Assembly (NCBI GenBank): GCA_030765065.1
Contig: CM060986.1
Coordinates: 73,463,573-73,527,572, forward strand
Direction of reading: 5' to 3'
Source: Deroplatys truncata
Taxonomy: Eukaryota; Arthropoda; Insecta; Mantodea; Mantidae
DNA: 64,000 bases
Part shown: positions 1 to 12,072 of the stretch, in pieces
Numbering within the stretch: position 1 is the first letter of the stretch
Layout: every line of letters begins with the position of its first letter
Notes under the pieces: model-generated
The model's input: the letters and a program-made list of their open reading frames with translations, nothing else
What the model was told of the DNA's origin: nothing
Database searches by the model: none
Made by a program: the position numbers and the translations under genes

Positions 1-780
1 TGGCAAAAACTGACAAGAGGGTTAGTTTGACATCCCTCATGCTAAATTTGCAGATGGTTGGTAAATGCCAACATAACTTTAATTTAAATGGAACACTCAG
101 TTCATTGCATTTTCGAATAACACTCCTTAAAAGTGTTTCAAGAAGTACCCACTCCTGACATTTCTGCAAAAATTATGGTTGCTACACAAGAAAACAAAAT
201 AAAATGCATAGATAGTTGCAACAGATATAGGAGAAACATCTGCAGAAATAAGCAAGCATCAAAATGATTAGAAAAGGTTGTTCGGCGGGTTATACAAGTA
301 AATCAAGAGTATGAAAATAAGTAGCAAATGAAGCAGTGGTGCAAATATAAAAGTAAGCAATTTCAGTATAAATTAGTACATGTAGCTTCACTTACATTTT
401 AAAACAAATGCTCAGTTTATTTAAAATATGTACAAAAAGATAAGTGACAACTATTAAATTAATACAGCAACTGTATATTTAAAGAAACATGGCTGTTTAA
501 TTTGCTTTATTTATTTTTCACATTACCGCCTTTCCTGTTATTGCAAGGAGATATTCTGAAATTTCAAATGGCATTGATTAATTTCATTATTCTCCCCTGT
601 ACTCTGTAAGCAGAGCAATGTTTGCAACAGTGGCTATCAAAATTTGGAAAAGCATAGTGCTATTACAATAATTTTATGACTGTGCAGTTACCAGTTACTT
701 CCTTAGACTAACCATCAGTGTTATACCACAAATAACATTGTAATATAACAGGAAGAAAGAAAAGAGAGAAAAAGACATAC
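1..780. other. Intron sequence downstream of exon N
   Basis: AT-rich intron following the GTATGT donor of exon N. I see no coding or repeat structure I can name. Confidence 0.7.
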
Positions 781-876
781 CGATGGTGGTGATAGAGAGC
801 TAAGGTCAGGGGGTGCAGTCCTTGAATGGTCGCTTCCTCGTTTCATACTGATTGGTTGAGATCTTGGAACTGTGCT
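781..876 (-). CDS. Atg1: Atg1/ULK exon N: Ser-rich linker (last exon in window)
   Basis: Thirty-two codons (408-439) reading STVPRSQPISMKRGSDHSRT to SLSPPS, phase 0 at both ends, with a TTATAG acceptor and a GTATGT donor. RSQPISMKRGS resembles a basophilic phosphorylation-site context; that is inference only. The remaining exons, with the C-terminal Atg13-binding domain, lie to the left of base 1. Confidence 0.88.
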
Positions 877-974
877 CTATAAATAAGAAAACATTTCATT
901 AAATATTTACTTGACTCTATTTTTGATCTACAGTGCTAGGAGGAATTCAACATTGAGCACACTCTTGGGGAAGA

Positions 975-1020
975 AGCTATTCCAGCACTGCTACTTTTAC
1001 GTAGCAGTGCTGGAATAGCT
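975..1020. repeat. Perfect 20-bp inverted repeat with 6-nt loop
   Basis: Arms 975-994 and 1001-1020 are exact reverse complements (AGCTATTCCAGCACTGCTAC on the left) around the loop TTTTAC. The hairpin lies about 100 bp upstream, in the gene's sense, of the exon N acceptor. It is more GC-rich than its surroundings. It could be a very small foldback insertion or a structured intronic RNA element. Confidence 0.9.
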
Positions 1021-1550
1021 AAAGAGTAACAATCACATGGTTTGCCCAATCTACTTTCATTTATTTTCATAACCATTCTACAAATTATTTATACAAAATC
1101 TAATTTTTCTATTGTCCATAGAAATATTCAGAAAAGAATTGCTGAATTAGATAATGTAGAAATACACATTCTATAGGTTGCAACAATAATCAACTGCCAG
1201 TCAATTTATTACATTACCCATAATATTCTTTATAATTATGTTAGCCATAATTTAAAAATCAAAGCCAGTCAATTTATTATGTTAACCATGATATTACAAA
1301 TTCTTTGCATGAGCTCATGAGAAACTAAAGAATAGCTGCTTAACTAATTCAAAGCGTATGCTTAACATTTGGGAGAAACTAATTAAGCAACAGCAAATAT
1401 CCCAGATATAGACAATACCCCAAAACTATTTAACATGAGCTGCATATCTTAATAAAATCTTTAAGTTTCCTGTATCAAGATTTTATCTCCCTCTTATGCT
1501 TTCCCAAAAAAAATATAATATAATATTCAATGAGAATGAAGAGGACTTCA
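1021..1550. other. Intron sequence, nothing recognised
   Basis: AT-rich. A short motif (CAATTTATTA after GCCAGT) occurs twice, near 1198 and 1263, each followed by similar sequence. Nothing else is seen. Confidence 0.5.
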
Positions 1551-1559
1551 TTAGGGTTG

Positions 1560-2160
1560 CAAAAAATCAAGTTATTTATTCCACTCAACTGTCAAAATCC
1601 CAAAATTATGATTTTTAGTCAAAATCAGAAATATGGGTGGAGCAGGAGGTCCCGGGGAAGTCGCTTTACTAGAATTAGGAAAGACAAGAAAGAAAGGTAC
1701 AGTGCTAGAGAGAATTGCAAAATTTTGGTATAAATGCTTGACAAGGAAAGGAGGAGATATATTAAGAAGTTGTATGGTACAACAAGAGAGTATTAAAAAT
1801 GAGAACAGTTGGGGCGTAGGGTTGAAGAAAGTGTTGGAAGAAATAGAAATGAAAGATATATGGTTTCTAGAGAAAAGGAACAGTTCAGGTTTTTGGATTC
1901 AAGTGAGAGAAAGGGTAGAGGATATTGGAAGACAAAAGGTAGGGAGAAAACAGCAAATCTTTGAAATTTTACAGTAAAATAAAAAAGGAATAGGGTAGAG
2001 AAAGATACATAGAGCAGTGTAATAAAAGAGAAAAAGAAGGGTTAGCTTGGATGAGAACAGGAACAATATAAGTGGCTTAAGAGGTAATGATAAAGGAATA
2101 TGTCGATTTTGTGACGGTGAGGAAAGTGTAGAGCATTATCTGGGAGCTATTACTGGCCAT
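1560..2160 (+). pseudogene. LINE (non-LTR retrotransposon) C-terminal relic, copy 1
   Basis: Frame pieces read GEVALLELGKTRKKGTVLER, then FWIQVRERVEDIGRQKVG, then EGLAW, then GICRFCDGEESVEHYL. This is the end of a LINE ORF2 with the C-terminal zinc-knuckle (CxxC...H). The fragment at 17110-19790 (minus) has the same blocks in the same order, for example LVELGRTRRKGLILER and GMCELCGERESIHRYL. Several stops and frameshifts break it. It has no upstream RT here and is a 5'-truncated dead copy opposite to the host gene. Confidence 0.8.
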
Positions 2161-2639
2161 GCAACACAAAGTAAGGTACCAGGCATGTACACAATAAAGT
2201 AGAAGCATGAAAAATAAACGTAACAAAATTTGTAATTTGTAACCTGAAATGTGTACAATGTACTACATGCAATACAATTTTTAGAGTTAAAAACAAATGG
2301 ATCTGGTCAGTAAATTAAACTTAAGTACATAGCACAAACAAGTTTAACTATAAAGTATAATCATAGTCTGGTAACAGCAATGCATGAGCTAATAGCTGCA
2401 GAAAGTGGTTGGTTGTTATTTAATGTTGCACAGTTGGCAATGAAGCCATTCGTTCTCTTGCACTCCAGTATTTCAATGAGGTAGCTGTAAAAAGAAGTTT
2501 TATTAATTATCTTGTACAGCCTGGAATAGAACCTGATTATCTCCAGGCCATATGAACTCTAAAAAGATCTTAGTACAAATAAACTTTATTCCTATAGGAC
2601 ATGGTGGTATTTGAAAAGTTCTTAGAATGACATACTAAA
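2161..2639. other. Intron sequence, possibly LINE 3' tail
   Basis: AT-rich. It begins where the LINE zinc-knuckle fades, and no clear feature is seen. Confidence 0.4.
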
Positions 2640-2641
2640 TA

Positions 2642-3784
2642 CAGTAGAATCTCGTTAGCACGTTTTTGCAGGGACCTAAGGATTTGGACGTCATAGGTGG
2701 GAAAACATGTTAACGAAAATGCAAAATATGCAATTTAAGAACGTAGTTATGTAATAAAATCTAATAATTACTACGTCTCCATGAGTAATTGAAATCGATT
2801 TTGAGTACAATCCGTGTTGAATTCAATATGTGTTCAAATGGATTTGGATACACAAAGCCTGAGAATAAATAATTCAAGCTTTTATGTTGGTCAACTTGGA
2901 TTTTTGAGGTTATGAATGTTTTTGAGAAAATAAATTGCAAATTATGGAAGCGACAAGAGTGGCTTTGCTGTGCGTTTTATTACACATGTGATAACAATTT
3001 CCGCTAAAAAAGAAAAAACAATTATGAGCATGCATCATGTTATGAGTACAATAGGCGAATGTAACTTTGGTGTATTCAATACGATTTGAATACGGTAAGT
3101 GTTTCCATGCAACAAATTTCGTTCTGATCCTCTTCTGATCCTATTTTCCAAGAGGAAAGTTTTGTTTTTGCATTTTTCCCTTCTTTAAAAGCAGTTTTAA
3201 TCAATTTAGGTTTGCTAACAATTGCGTTTAAAGTTGACGGAGGAATGTTTTAACTTCTGCATTATATCAACATGTTTCATATTTGGATTGTGATCTATTT
3301 CAAGGATTTTCAGTTTTTCACTATTGGTTATTTACTACACTTTCTTTTTTTCATTGCAAATGAAAAGTTAAAATACAATCTACGTATGTTTTGTCAACAC
3401 TCAACAGTAGAAACTATCGTTGGCGTTTACCACACCAAGGTAAAGCATTCTCTATCCCGCCCACACAAATCATGTCACACAAATATTTACATACATGCAT
3501 GTGATTGGCTGCCGGTATCCACCCCGTGACCAAGGATTGACCAAAGTAGCCAATGAGGACGTCAAACTTTGAATGTATTAAGCGCCTTCTCCCAGAGGAC
3601 CGATCAAGGATTGGCCAAAACAGTGAATGAGGACGTCAACTTCAAACGTAGTAAGCAGGACCAGGAAAACACACTAAGCAAACGTTATTTATTACATTTG
3701 GTGATTTGGTACCGGGACTTTTATAATTGAACATAATACACGGGAAAACGTGTTAATGAGGAACGTGCTAACGAGATTCCACTG
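2642..3784. mobile_element. Non-autonomous Tigger/pogo-type element (1.14 kb)
   Basis: Terminal inverted repeats: left CAGTAGAATCTCGTTAGCAC (from 2642); right end, read inward, CAGTGGAATCTCGTTAGCAC (ending 3784). Both are flanked by TA (2640-2641, 3785-3786). The CAGTAGAAYCTCGTTA start is characteristic of Tigger/pogo ends and resembles the ends at 32750 and 34814. There is no transposase inside. Two diverged tandem units of about 55 bp sit near 3529-3583 and 3604-3657 (AAGGATTGRCCAAA followed by AATGAGGACGTCAA). Confidence 0.8.
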
Positions 3785-3808
3785 TAACTGGCCTCATCCA
3801 AAATATTT

Positions 3809-4843
3809 TTATTTTTTAATATGGTCTCCCTGTACATTAATGCACTTGGTCCATCAATGATCCAATGCCTTTATTGCATCTCAAAAATGAGATTCTTCCA
3901 GGCCTGCAAAATACTCGTCAACTCCAGTTATGAGTTCATTTGAAGGGAAACTCCATCCACCAAGGAAATTTTTGAGCTTAGGGAAGAGATGGAAGTCTAA
4001 TGGAGCCACATCAGGTGAATAAGGTGGGTGTGGCAACAACTCATACCTCTATTAAGAATTTTTGCCATGGCAAGAACACATGTGTGAGGGCATGCATTGT
4101 CTTGATGGAGGATGATTTTCTTCCTTGCTAAATCTGGTTTTTTTCACATATTTTTTGTTGTAGTTGGTCCAGGAGGTTAGCATAGTATTCTCCCGTAATT
4201 GTTTGTCCATTGGGAAGATAATCTATCAAAGAATCCCTTTCGCATTCCAGAACATTGATGCCATGACCTTTCCGGCTGACAGTTTTGCCTTTGCTTTCTT
4301 TGGTGGTGGAGAATCAGCATGTTTCCACTGCTTTGACTGTTGCTTTGTCTCTGGGGTATAGTAGTGGAACCATGTCTCATCTGTGGTCACATACCAACAC
4401 AAAAAATATTGTGGGTTTTTTCTGAAAATGGGCTAAACATTGTTCAGACATTTGCATTCTGATACATTTTTGATCCTGTGTTAACAGTTGCAGCACCCAC
4501 CTACAAGATAATTTTTTCATACCCAATTTCCGGTCAAAATGCGACATGCCCTTTCAGATGATATCCCTAGAGCATCAGCATTTTCTCACACTTTGAGTCA
4601 GTGATCTTCCAAAACCATATCATGCACTTTTGTAATTATTTCTGGGGTGATGACACACCTTGGCCGACCACTATCTTCTAAGATCCCCCAACCAAATTTA
4701 AACTCATTGGTCCACTTGGCAAGAGTTGAATATGAAGAAGCAAAGTCCCCTAGTGTATTCTGAAAATCAGCATGAATTTCATTTGCTTTCATGCCTTTCT
4801 TTATGAAGTACTTGATCACTGCTCAAATTTTGGCTTTTTCCAT
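3809..4843 (-). pseudogene. mariner transposase relic, copy 1
   Basis: Reads from ATG at 4843: an N-terminal HTH region with YFIKKGMKANEIHADFQNTL and STLAKWTNEFKFG, then GRPRCVITPEIITKVHDMVL. Further on come the catalytic-region TDETW, ETKQQSKQWKHADS and KKAKAKLSAGKV, and the C-terminal SPDVAP and FLGGW blocks, ending near CINVQGDHIKK. This is the full mariner DD34D order. It is broken by an early TGA after MEKAKI and by further stops and frameshifts, and no matching terminal repeats are clear. It abuts the Tigger-type element on its left. Confidence 0.88.
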
Positions 4844-4859
4844 CTTCACGGGAACAACA

Positions 4860-5299
4860 ATAGAGAGGCATCAGCACCACCAGCTGTATACAGAGCACTG
4901 ATATGCCACATGTTCACTCAAGAAGGATGACTAATCATTACATCAGATCCGGATTGCTCTGTTGGTGATTCCGAGCAATTTTCAAATGCATGGCAGTTCT
5001 CCAGCATAAGTCAGTTAACCTGCAGCTAATGAAATCATTAACTCTTGAAACATGTTCTGCATTGCACACAGTGTTTTAAAATGGGAAGCTAGGAGAGATG
5101 GGCTGTTTACTCAATACATCTGAATGCACAGGTTTCTTCACATAGATAATACAATTCTAATATTTGTACATATACTTTCTTTTTTTGTTTACTTTTTTTA
5201 AATTATAGATATTTCCATGTGAACTTCATGCATACTTCTATTAAATTACAAACTTTAAATTCCTTTACCACGTATTCTGCTATTAAACAAAACATTTAC
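4860..5299. other. Intron sequence, nothing recognised
   Basis: Intron between the mariner relic and exon M. No coding similarity or repeat that I can name. Confidence 0.5.
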
Positions 5300-5444
5300 C
5301 TTAGTAGGTGATGGCAGCCCCTCATTTGAATGTAGCTGCTGGTAGATATCCCTCTGAGTTGGAACTGGAATTGGCTCAGAAATTGGCAAAGAACTGGGCC
5401 GAGGTGGACTAGCAATTGCAATACAGGGCCTATGGCTTTTGGCC
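5300..5444 (-). CDS. Atg1: Atg1/ULK exon M: linker with EPIPVPTQ motif
   Basis: Completes Arg359, then 48 codons including RPSSLPISEPIPVPTQRDIY and ending LPSPTK, phase 0. The IPVPTQ..YQ block recurs in vertebrate and insect ULK linkers, which supports a real exon. The acceptor is TTTTAG and the donor GTAAAT. Confidence 0.93.
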
Positions 5445-5599
5445 CTAAAACAAAACAAATATATAATTTACTGCAGACATTTCATACAAGTCACTTTAAA
5501 TATAAAGCAGGAAATAGTTAAACTAAGAATCCTACCATTATAATGCATGTAGGTTCTCAAATTGCTAAATTATGTCAAAGCCAATCTACATCAGTTAAC

Positions 5600-5950
5600 A
5601 CATTGAAACCCAAGCCCGAGTACAGCTTGGGGACATATATTTTATAATTTCAATGTATTTCTGCATCTATAACTTGGACCAACAACAATGGTCAGGCATA
5701 TTTCTTTCTTTGAGTGACTCAATCTTTGCTATCGTCTGTCACCATTTTGCTAAATGTTTTGGAAACATTAAGAGTCAGCATTATCTGCTATTCTTGCCAT
5801 TTTCCTGGAAGGTATTTTCAGAGCTATAACTCAGACCTGGGCCACGCGACGATCGTCAGGTATCTTTCTTTGAGTTTTCCAATCTTTACAGCCATTTTCC
5901 TGGAAGGTAAACACTCTGTTATACTTGCTGTGTATAAACACTAATATACA
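5600..5950. repeat. Short imperfect duplication
   Basis: CCATTTTCCTGGAAGGTA occurs at about 5798 and 5892. TTTCTTTGAG followed by CAATCTTT appears before each. A small inverted repeat (CCAAGC...GCTTGG) lies near 5610-5632, and the perfect 10-bp palindrome GACGATCGTC near 5849. This looks like a degraded mobile element, but I cannot assign a family. Confidence 0.45.
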
Positions 5951-6149
5951 ACAGTTTCATTCTTCAAAATGAATCTGAAATTGTGAATAATTCTAACTCT
6001 GATAAGAGAACTTTTTGAGCTTTCAGACCAGGAATATGCTCCAGGAAATGCTGGTAAGTTATGGTGTTAATTACGGTAAGGAATCTTTTTCGACGTGAAT
6101 AATATACGGTATTTACGCGAATCTAATGTGCGCCCCATATTTGAAACTT

Positions 6150-6868
6150 AAAATTATGAAAAAAATCTGATGTGTTACACTCACATGACTTTCTCTACTC
6201 TTGTACACACTATTTTTACAAACCTTATTCTCCATCTACTTCATGTTAATCGAGATAAACATTTGCAGACTCTATCTTATTGCTAATTTTCTTGCAGATG
6301 TAAGGGGAATATATATTTACAAGGGCAATATAGAAATACAATAGCCTTTAAGCACATACATATCTCTTAATAGCTGGTTGCTAGGTGCAGCACCATTCCC
6401 TTTCCTACAGATTAATACTCTTTGCACATCCAAGACAAAAAAATGAATAAGGAATTCCCATTTGAGAAAATAAGTATTGAAAAATTTAAGGGAATAACAA
6501 GCAATATCTCGAAAATGGTTCACTCAACAACAAAAATGTATATAACATAACATTAAAATTTTCGAAAAATCTTCCATGTAAAGGGTAATCTGGGGTGGGG
6601 GGATTTTCTTGAAAACCTTCGTGTGGCATCTCTGGAAGATACTGAACCTAAATACCAAGTTTGGTGCTTATCCGACTGTTCGTTTCTGAGTTATGCTGTT
6701 CACAGACAGACACACACAAGGACATGTTTCCAAAAATGCTTTTTTTTTGGATTCAGGGGGTCTCAAAACATGTATTTCTGGTGAAATCTCGGTATCGAAT
6801 TTTGGGTGGAATGCAATACTTCCCCTACTTACTATACGTAGTAGAGAAAGTAAAAAGGGTTTGTATCG
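6150..6868 (+). mobile_element. Foldback/long-TIR element family, copy a
   Basis: Shares long stretches with the copies at 31040-31985 and 55840-56780: ATGTGTTACACTCACATGAC near the left, TGCTTTTTTTTTGGATTCAG and TCAAAACATGTATTTCTGG at the right, and the terminal block GGGTGGAATGCAATACTTCC followed by CTACTTACTATACGTAGTAG. Only the right terminal repeat is clear here; the left one is missing or decayed. No protein of its own is visible. Confidence 0.75.
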
Positions 6869-6910
6869 AATGTAAAGCTCATCAATGACAGAAAATAGGT
6901 GATAGGTATT

Positions 6911-7385
6911 TTATTTAAATTTATTTAATACAACAATGGATTTATTGTATATATAAGCCCGTCCACTGCTTGAAACGATCCACCCATCCATGGCTAGCCT
7001 TAAACTCTTGTTTTGGAATAGTAAGAATTCAGCCTCCTCTTTAGCTTTCTTTTGTATAGCGTCGCTAGTCACAGGTTCCCCATTCTTCTTCCTTTCTTTA
7101 TTTCTGTGCAATGTCAGCTGCCAAATTCCAACACTTTTTCTTCAACTTCAGGATATCTTTCTTTGCGAGGACCAGTAAATTTTTCCTGCTAGCTTTAGTA
7201 GCAAATAATGACAATTTCTGTTTTTGCCACAAGCGAACATTGCTCTCTGATACATTGAACTTCCTTCCTGCCTTTCTATTACCATCTTTTTCAGCATAAA
7301 GGATTACTTTATGCTTTAAAGAAGCATCATAAGATGTTCTTCTCTGTTTGCCCTTGCCCTCCACATCGTAACTAAAAACGTTCAA
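6911..7385 (-). pseudogene. Tigger/pogo-like (CENP-B HTH) N-terminal relic
   Basis: The frame from ATG 7385 contains KHKVILYAEKDGNRKAGRKF and NVSESNVRLWQKQK, a psq/CENP-B-type DNA-binding domain of pogo/Tigger transposases. A shifted frame follows with NGEPVTSDAIQKKAKEEAEF, the second half of that HTH region. The DDE domain is absent. It is a truncated pseudogene. Confidence 0.75.
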
Positions 7386-7399
7386 TAATAGGCCAACGA

Positions 7400-9330
7400 T
7401 AAATGAGCGGCTAGCTTGTTGCGAGTTTCTGGATACATGTTAACTCCAGCAATCCATTGTGACGTAATAAACGAAAATTTTTTATTAAGTTACTGGCATT
7501 CTACAGAACAGATTCATGTAAATATGGTACTTTTCATCACAGAGAAGTTACAATATCCATAAAGGTTTATGTTATTTTGTCATTTAGCTGCTGATGCCAA
7601 CAAGTACAGCAGAAATAATGACATTGCAGATTCAGCTGAACCATGTGATATCACGCCCACCCATGTGGATCCTGTTTAACCTGAATTTCTGGAGCATTAA
7701 CTTCTACATCTCCAGCAAAGAGAAGGCACACTGACAAAAATGGGGTTTAGATGCTGCATTTAGGCTGGCCTTCCCGCAATAATCAACCTCCTTTGCCACA
7801 GTTTAATAAGTTGGTAATGTAACTGTGTAAATATGAGGTTAACTGCTTTTTGCAGATTCTTTAAAAATCACATTTGATACATTTTATAAATTTCTAATAA
7901 AATATTAATTCTGAAGTTCAGCATATTTTCTTATTTTTTTACATATCCTTGAGAATGGGGTAAGATATTCAAACAAATTTCACTAATATTGTAAAAATCA
8001 TTCCAAATAGGTCCAAAAACCTTGAGTTTCTTGGCTCAAATGAAAAAAATGCCTGTTAACACAGTACCTCTCATGATACCTGCAATAATAGTTTACATAG
8101 ACATACATACAGATCTACAGTTTTAGAAAAAACTTTGTATATACAGAATTACTACTTATAATGAATTATACCTAGTTTTTAGAAAGAATAACCTTGAAAA
8201 CTTTAGGATTAAATTCAAAAGATTCCTTCAACAGTGCTGTTTTTTCACACTAGATGAATAGAGAATTTATAAAGAAAATAAATTAAAACTTAATTTTTAT
8301 AAAACTAAATTTAAAACAGTATTGCATATGGTTTTTATATGAACTAAAACTGGGATTACATTAATGCTGCTACTGACAATTAATTTGCCAGTGCTCTTGG
8401 GTGCGCATAGATAGCTTCTTATTTCTGTGCATTGTGAGCTGCCAAGCCACCAATTAGAAAAGTATCCAGTAATTTGCATTTTGACCCCATGAAGGAAAAT
8501 TGCATGTCAGTAGGAATCTTTAAAACCCTTCAAATATTGCCTAAAATCTGCTTAAATACTACAATAAATGCAAAAGTCTGGCTGGTACACTGCGAGCCTT
8601 AACGATAACCTTCAGAATTTTCTTCATGTATCTCGTTTTCCCTTTAACCCAAACTGACGATGTTTGGAGCTTATTTCTTTATCTTTCCACACCAAATTTG
8701 GAAAGTACGTGAATTTAGTCATCTGTAATTTTCAATGTGAATATTTGGGAGAAAAATATTTTATTGTATTCAGAGAGATGCAGTAAGCTGTTATGAATGG
8801 TTCAAAAGTTCTGGTGAATCATAGCTGTTGGTGGTACTGATCATCTATAATATAATAGTGCTGAATTAAAGGTGTTACAAGCCTTTAACATTCAAAGTGT
8901 TATCCCAAAATGTACACTTTGGACTTTAGACTCATATCTGTCTAGGAAGCTAGAAGTAGAGTTTCTGAAAATGCAAAAGAAAGAAAGGAAAAAAACAAAC
9001 AATAATAATAATAACTAAAAAAAAAAAGAAAGTAAATCTAGCAATCCAAACATACCTTTTTGTCCTGAAGTTTTACATACTGAATAAGACCGAGGTTGAT
9101 CATGAATCATATGAAAGCTCTACTTTTCTAATAAGAAGGAACTTTTTAAAATTGCCATCTTATAAAAAAATTGATACATCTCAGAAAACTGAATGCTGTA
9201 TTTAAAATAAGTCAAAAGAGCGACATATATATACCATGTGAGTCTTCTCATCCTGTGGATTGGTAACTAGGCAACCCTGCATTTTACAGACAATGTGAAA
9301 TGCAGGTGCTGACACCGCATTCACCAGCAC
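7400..9330. other. Intron sequence, no recognised feature
   Basis: AT-rich intronic DNA with A-runs near 8980-9035. No transposase or RT motif is readable in either strand. Short ORFs here lack any family signature. Confidence 0.55.
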
Positions 9331-9354
9331 GCTTATTACAGCTACGGTGGTGCT

Positions 9355-9440
9355 GTTGTTAACGTGCTCTAGTAGCGCAATGGTTAACACGCTGGAAAGT
9401 CATGGTGAAGGTCGGAAGTTCAAATCGCGCCTGCGAATAA
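9355..9440 (+). repeat. tRNA-like (Pol III promoter-like) segment, possible SINE head
   Basis: Box A-like TAGCGCAATGGTTAACACG (from about 9372) and box B-like AGTTCAAATCG (about 9418) are spaced as in tRNA genes. The acceptor and T stems do not pair well, so this is a tRNA-derived repeat rather than a functional tRNA. It directly precedes the DDE transposase relic. Confidence 0.5.
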
Positions 9441-9571
9441 ATGAGTTTTTTATTCATTTCTGTTCATGTTTTGAGAACGTTATAGCAAATCATGATTTCT
9501 TTCCGAATGCACTAGAAAGTGGAATTGCCTATAAATACAAAATTCCAGCTGTTCATGCTCACTCTGGAACA

Positions 9572-10555
9572 ATGTTTTCGAATAGAGAGTATTTGGACAT
9601 GCTGTTAGTATATGGAGAAGCACAGCAGAATACAATGGAGGCACGTCATCTATACCAACAGAGGTTTCTGCGGAGAACATTCCTACAGATCACATATTTT
9701 TGCAAGTTGCGAACCACTTTCTGGAATCAGGAACAGTGCACAAGACACCACATTCACAAAGAGATCACCCTGTCTGTGACCAAGCAATGATGGATCGTGT
9801 GACTGACTATGTCATTTAGCATCCACATTGCAGCACAAGGGACATTCACAGGCATTTCAATATTAGCCAATCTTCCGTGTGGAGAATACTAGATCATGCA
9901 AAGTTTCTCCCTTATCATCTGCAACTACACCAGGAGCTACTGCAGCTGGACCATGGACGGAGAGTGGCATTCACTAGGTGGATCGTATGACAAACTGAAC
10001 AAGATCCATATTTTTTGGCAACTGTGTTATTTACAGACGAAGTACGGTTCCACTATACAGGCCATGTAAATCGCCACAACATACATTATTGGAGCACTGT
10101 AAACCCACACTGGATGCGAGAGGCGGCCTTACAAGTCCAATGGGGTTTCAACGTTTGTGCTGGTATATTCAGTGATCATTTAATAGGCCCGTATTTTTAT
10201 GTTGGCCAACTCAATGGGAATCACTATATCCACTTCCTAAAACCCCAGCTGCCTACTCTACTGGATGAAGTGCCATTGCAGAACCGACTATGTGGTACCA
10301 ACATGATGGGGTGCCAGTTCATTTGGCCTGTCGTTTAGCAGCTCATCTCGATGCCACCTACCCTGAGCGATGGATCAGACAGCATGGTCCAATAGGGTGG
10401 CCAACACACTCACCATAGATGTGGTGCAAAGCAGTCATTTTGGCCAAAATTGGTACGACGCGTTGCAGGGGACAGTGTTTATGGCATAGCCTGTACAATG
10501 CCAGGACTGCATAACTTCTCAATTTGCAGGCTGAGAAGACTCACCTGGTATATAT
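9572..10555 (+). pseudogene. DUF4817-DDE transposase relic, copy 1
   Basis: Starts MFSNREYLDMLLVYGEAQQN, the DUF4817 helix-turn-helix of an insect IS630/Tc1-related transposase family. A second HTH (RDIQRHFNISQSSVWRIL), LFTDEVRFHYTGHVN (first catalytic Asp), GIFSDHLIGPYFYVGQLNG and HDGVPVHLACRLAAHLDATY (second Asp, frameshifted) follow, then GWPTHSP. Stops and frameshifts near 9790, 9960, 10290 and 10420 disable it. Terminal repeats are not evident. A better bounded copy is at 61109-63360. Confidence 0.85.
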
Positions 10556-10739
10556 AAACATATATTTCCACCTCTATGCCAGTCACTTTGTGGCATACCA
10601 TCTTACAACAGATGTATTAGAATCTCTAAAACCACAACAGTTAGTGGGAAGCCGTTAAATGAATGGATGTTGAGTTGAAATGAAAGCAATGGAGCCTTAA
10701 ACAGCAGACTATTCACTCCATGTAAGCAATGTGATGTCA

Positions 10740-11690
10740 CCAAATTTCTGACTGCTGGAGGTGTCTCTCCCTTGAAATTCAATGAAGAATGCTAGCCATG
10801 TATGGTGATGGTGTCTATGTTGATGTGAGCACTGTGCATCAGTGGGCTAACAAGTGTAAAGAAAATGAGCAGGAACATCTGACTTTTGTGACACATCACG
10901 ACCTGAATGTCCTGTCTGTGACAGCAACCAGTGACTCTCTAGACAGAAAAGTTAACGGAGTGATTTGCGACAATCACTGCATCGCTCAGAAATAAATTGC
11001 TGGCATAATCTGCATTTCACAAGAACGTGTAGGTCACATTATTGCTTTTCCTGGTTATTGAAAGGTTTATGCTCAATGGGTATCCCAGCTGCTGATGTGT
11101 GAAATGAAAGCACAGAGAGCTGAAATTTGCTAGGAACTTTGTTGCATAGAATATCAGCACAAAGACTCTTCATTGAAAAAAATTCAAATCAGAGCCTTAG
11201 CTGGAAAAATGACGGCAATACTTTTCTGGGATTCAGATGCTCTTATCCATTTTGATTTCTTTGAAAAGGGAACAAGAATCAAATCAGCACTTAACATCAC
11301 ACTCTGAGCTCTAAGGCAGCAGCTGAGGAGAGTCAAATAGGAAAAGGAAAATGTCTTGCAGCATAACAATGGCTGACATCACATGCCACTACAGAAGAAC
11401 TTATGCAACTGAACCAGCCAGCAATATAGCATACATCATAGAGTCCAAATTTGGTGCTTTCTAACTTCCATCTTTTTCCTAAGCTTAAGGATCTCTGGGG
11501 GAATTTTGCAACCAATGAATAAATTGTATGGACTATCAGAAACTGGTTGTGAAAACACAAGGTGCAGTTTTTTGTTGATTTAAAAAAAACTTGTACATCA
11601 TTGGCAGAAGGTGTTGATGAAAAGTGATTGTATGAAAATAATGAGCACATTAATGTGTTTGCTTTGCTAAAAATATTCCCATTCAGACAG
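10740..11690 (+). pseudogene. mariner transposase relic of a second lineage
   Basis: Pieces read YGDGVYVDVSTVHQWANKCK, SVTATSDSLDRKVNGVICDN, ISQERVGHIIAFPGY, YAQWVSQLLMCEMKAQR and FLYWDSDALI-like text (ILFWDSDALIHFDFFEKGTR). This order fits the mariner subgroup with GYRKVCARWVP rather than the one at 40383. Many stops are present and the TDETW catalytic block is lost. It is clearly older than the 40383 copy. Confidence 0.7.
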
Positions 11691-11699
11691 AGTTACACA

Positions 11700-12072
11700 G
11701 GTGGAGCCATTACGTTTTAGTCAACTTTAGTTGAATATACTGTTACATATAAAAACAACATATAATTCCTTGACACAAATTCTGTAAGTAATTTTTTTCA
11801 ACTAAAACAGCCTTTTTGTCTTCTTTTTTTCTTTGCCAAAAATCAAAACTTGCAACCATCTTGTTTTGACCAAAGATCACTCAAACACAATCAGCAGGTA
11901 CTGTTTAATCATTAGGTTCTTGAGGAACTACAACCTAATGCATATGTGATAACATACAGATTGAATGTTTAAACAGGTTTTCAGGCAGAGCAGGGTATGC
12001 AAGTTCAAACAAGAATGGGTTCACCTCTGGTGTGAAATATAAAATGAAGCAAAGGAAATTGTAATATATTAC
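11700..12072. other. Intron sequence, nothing recognised
   Basis: Ends at the exon L donor. No feature seen. Confidence 0.5.

Noticed and set aside
9355..9440. Functional tRNA gene
   Set aside because: Box A and box B are present but the arms do not form a proper cloverleaf. Kept only as a tRNA-like repeat.
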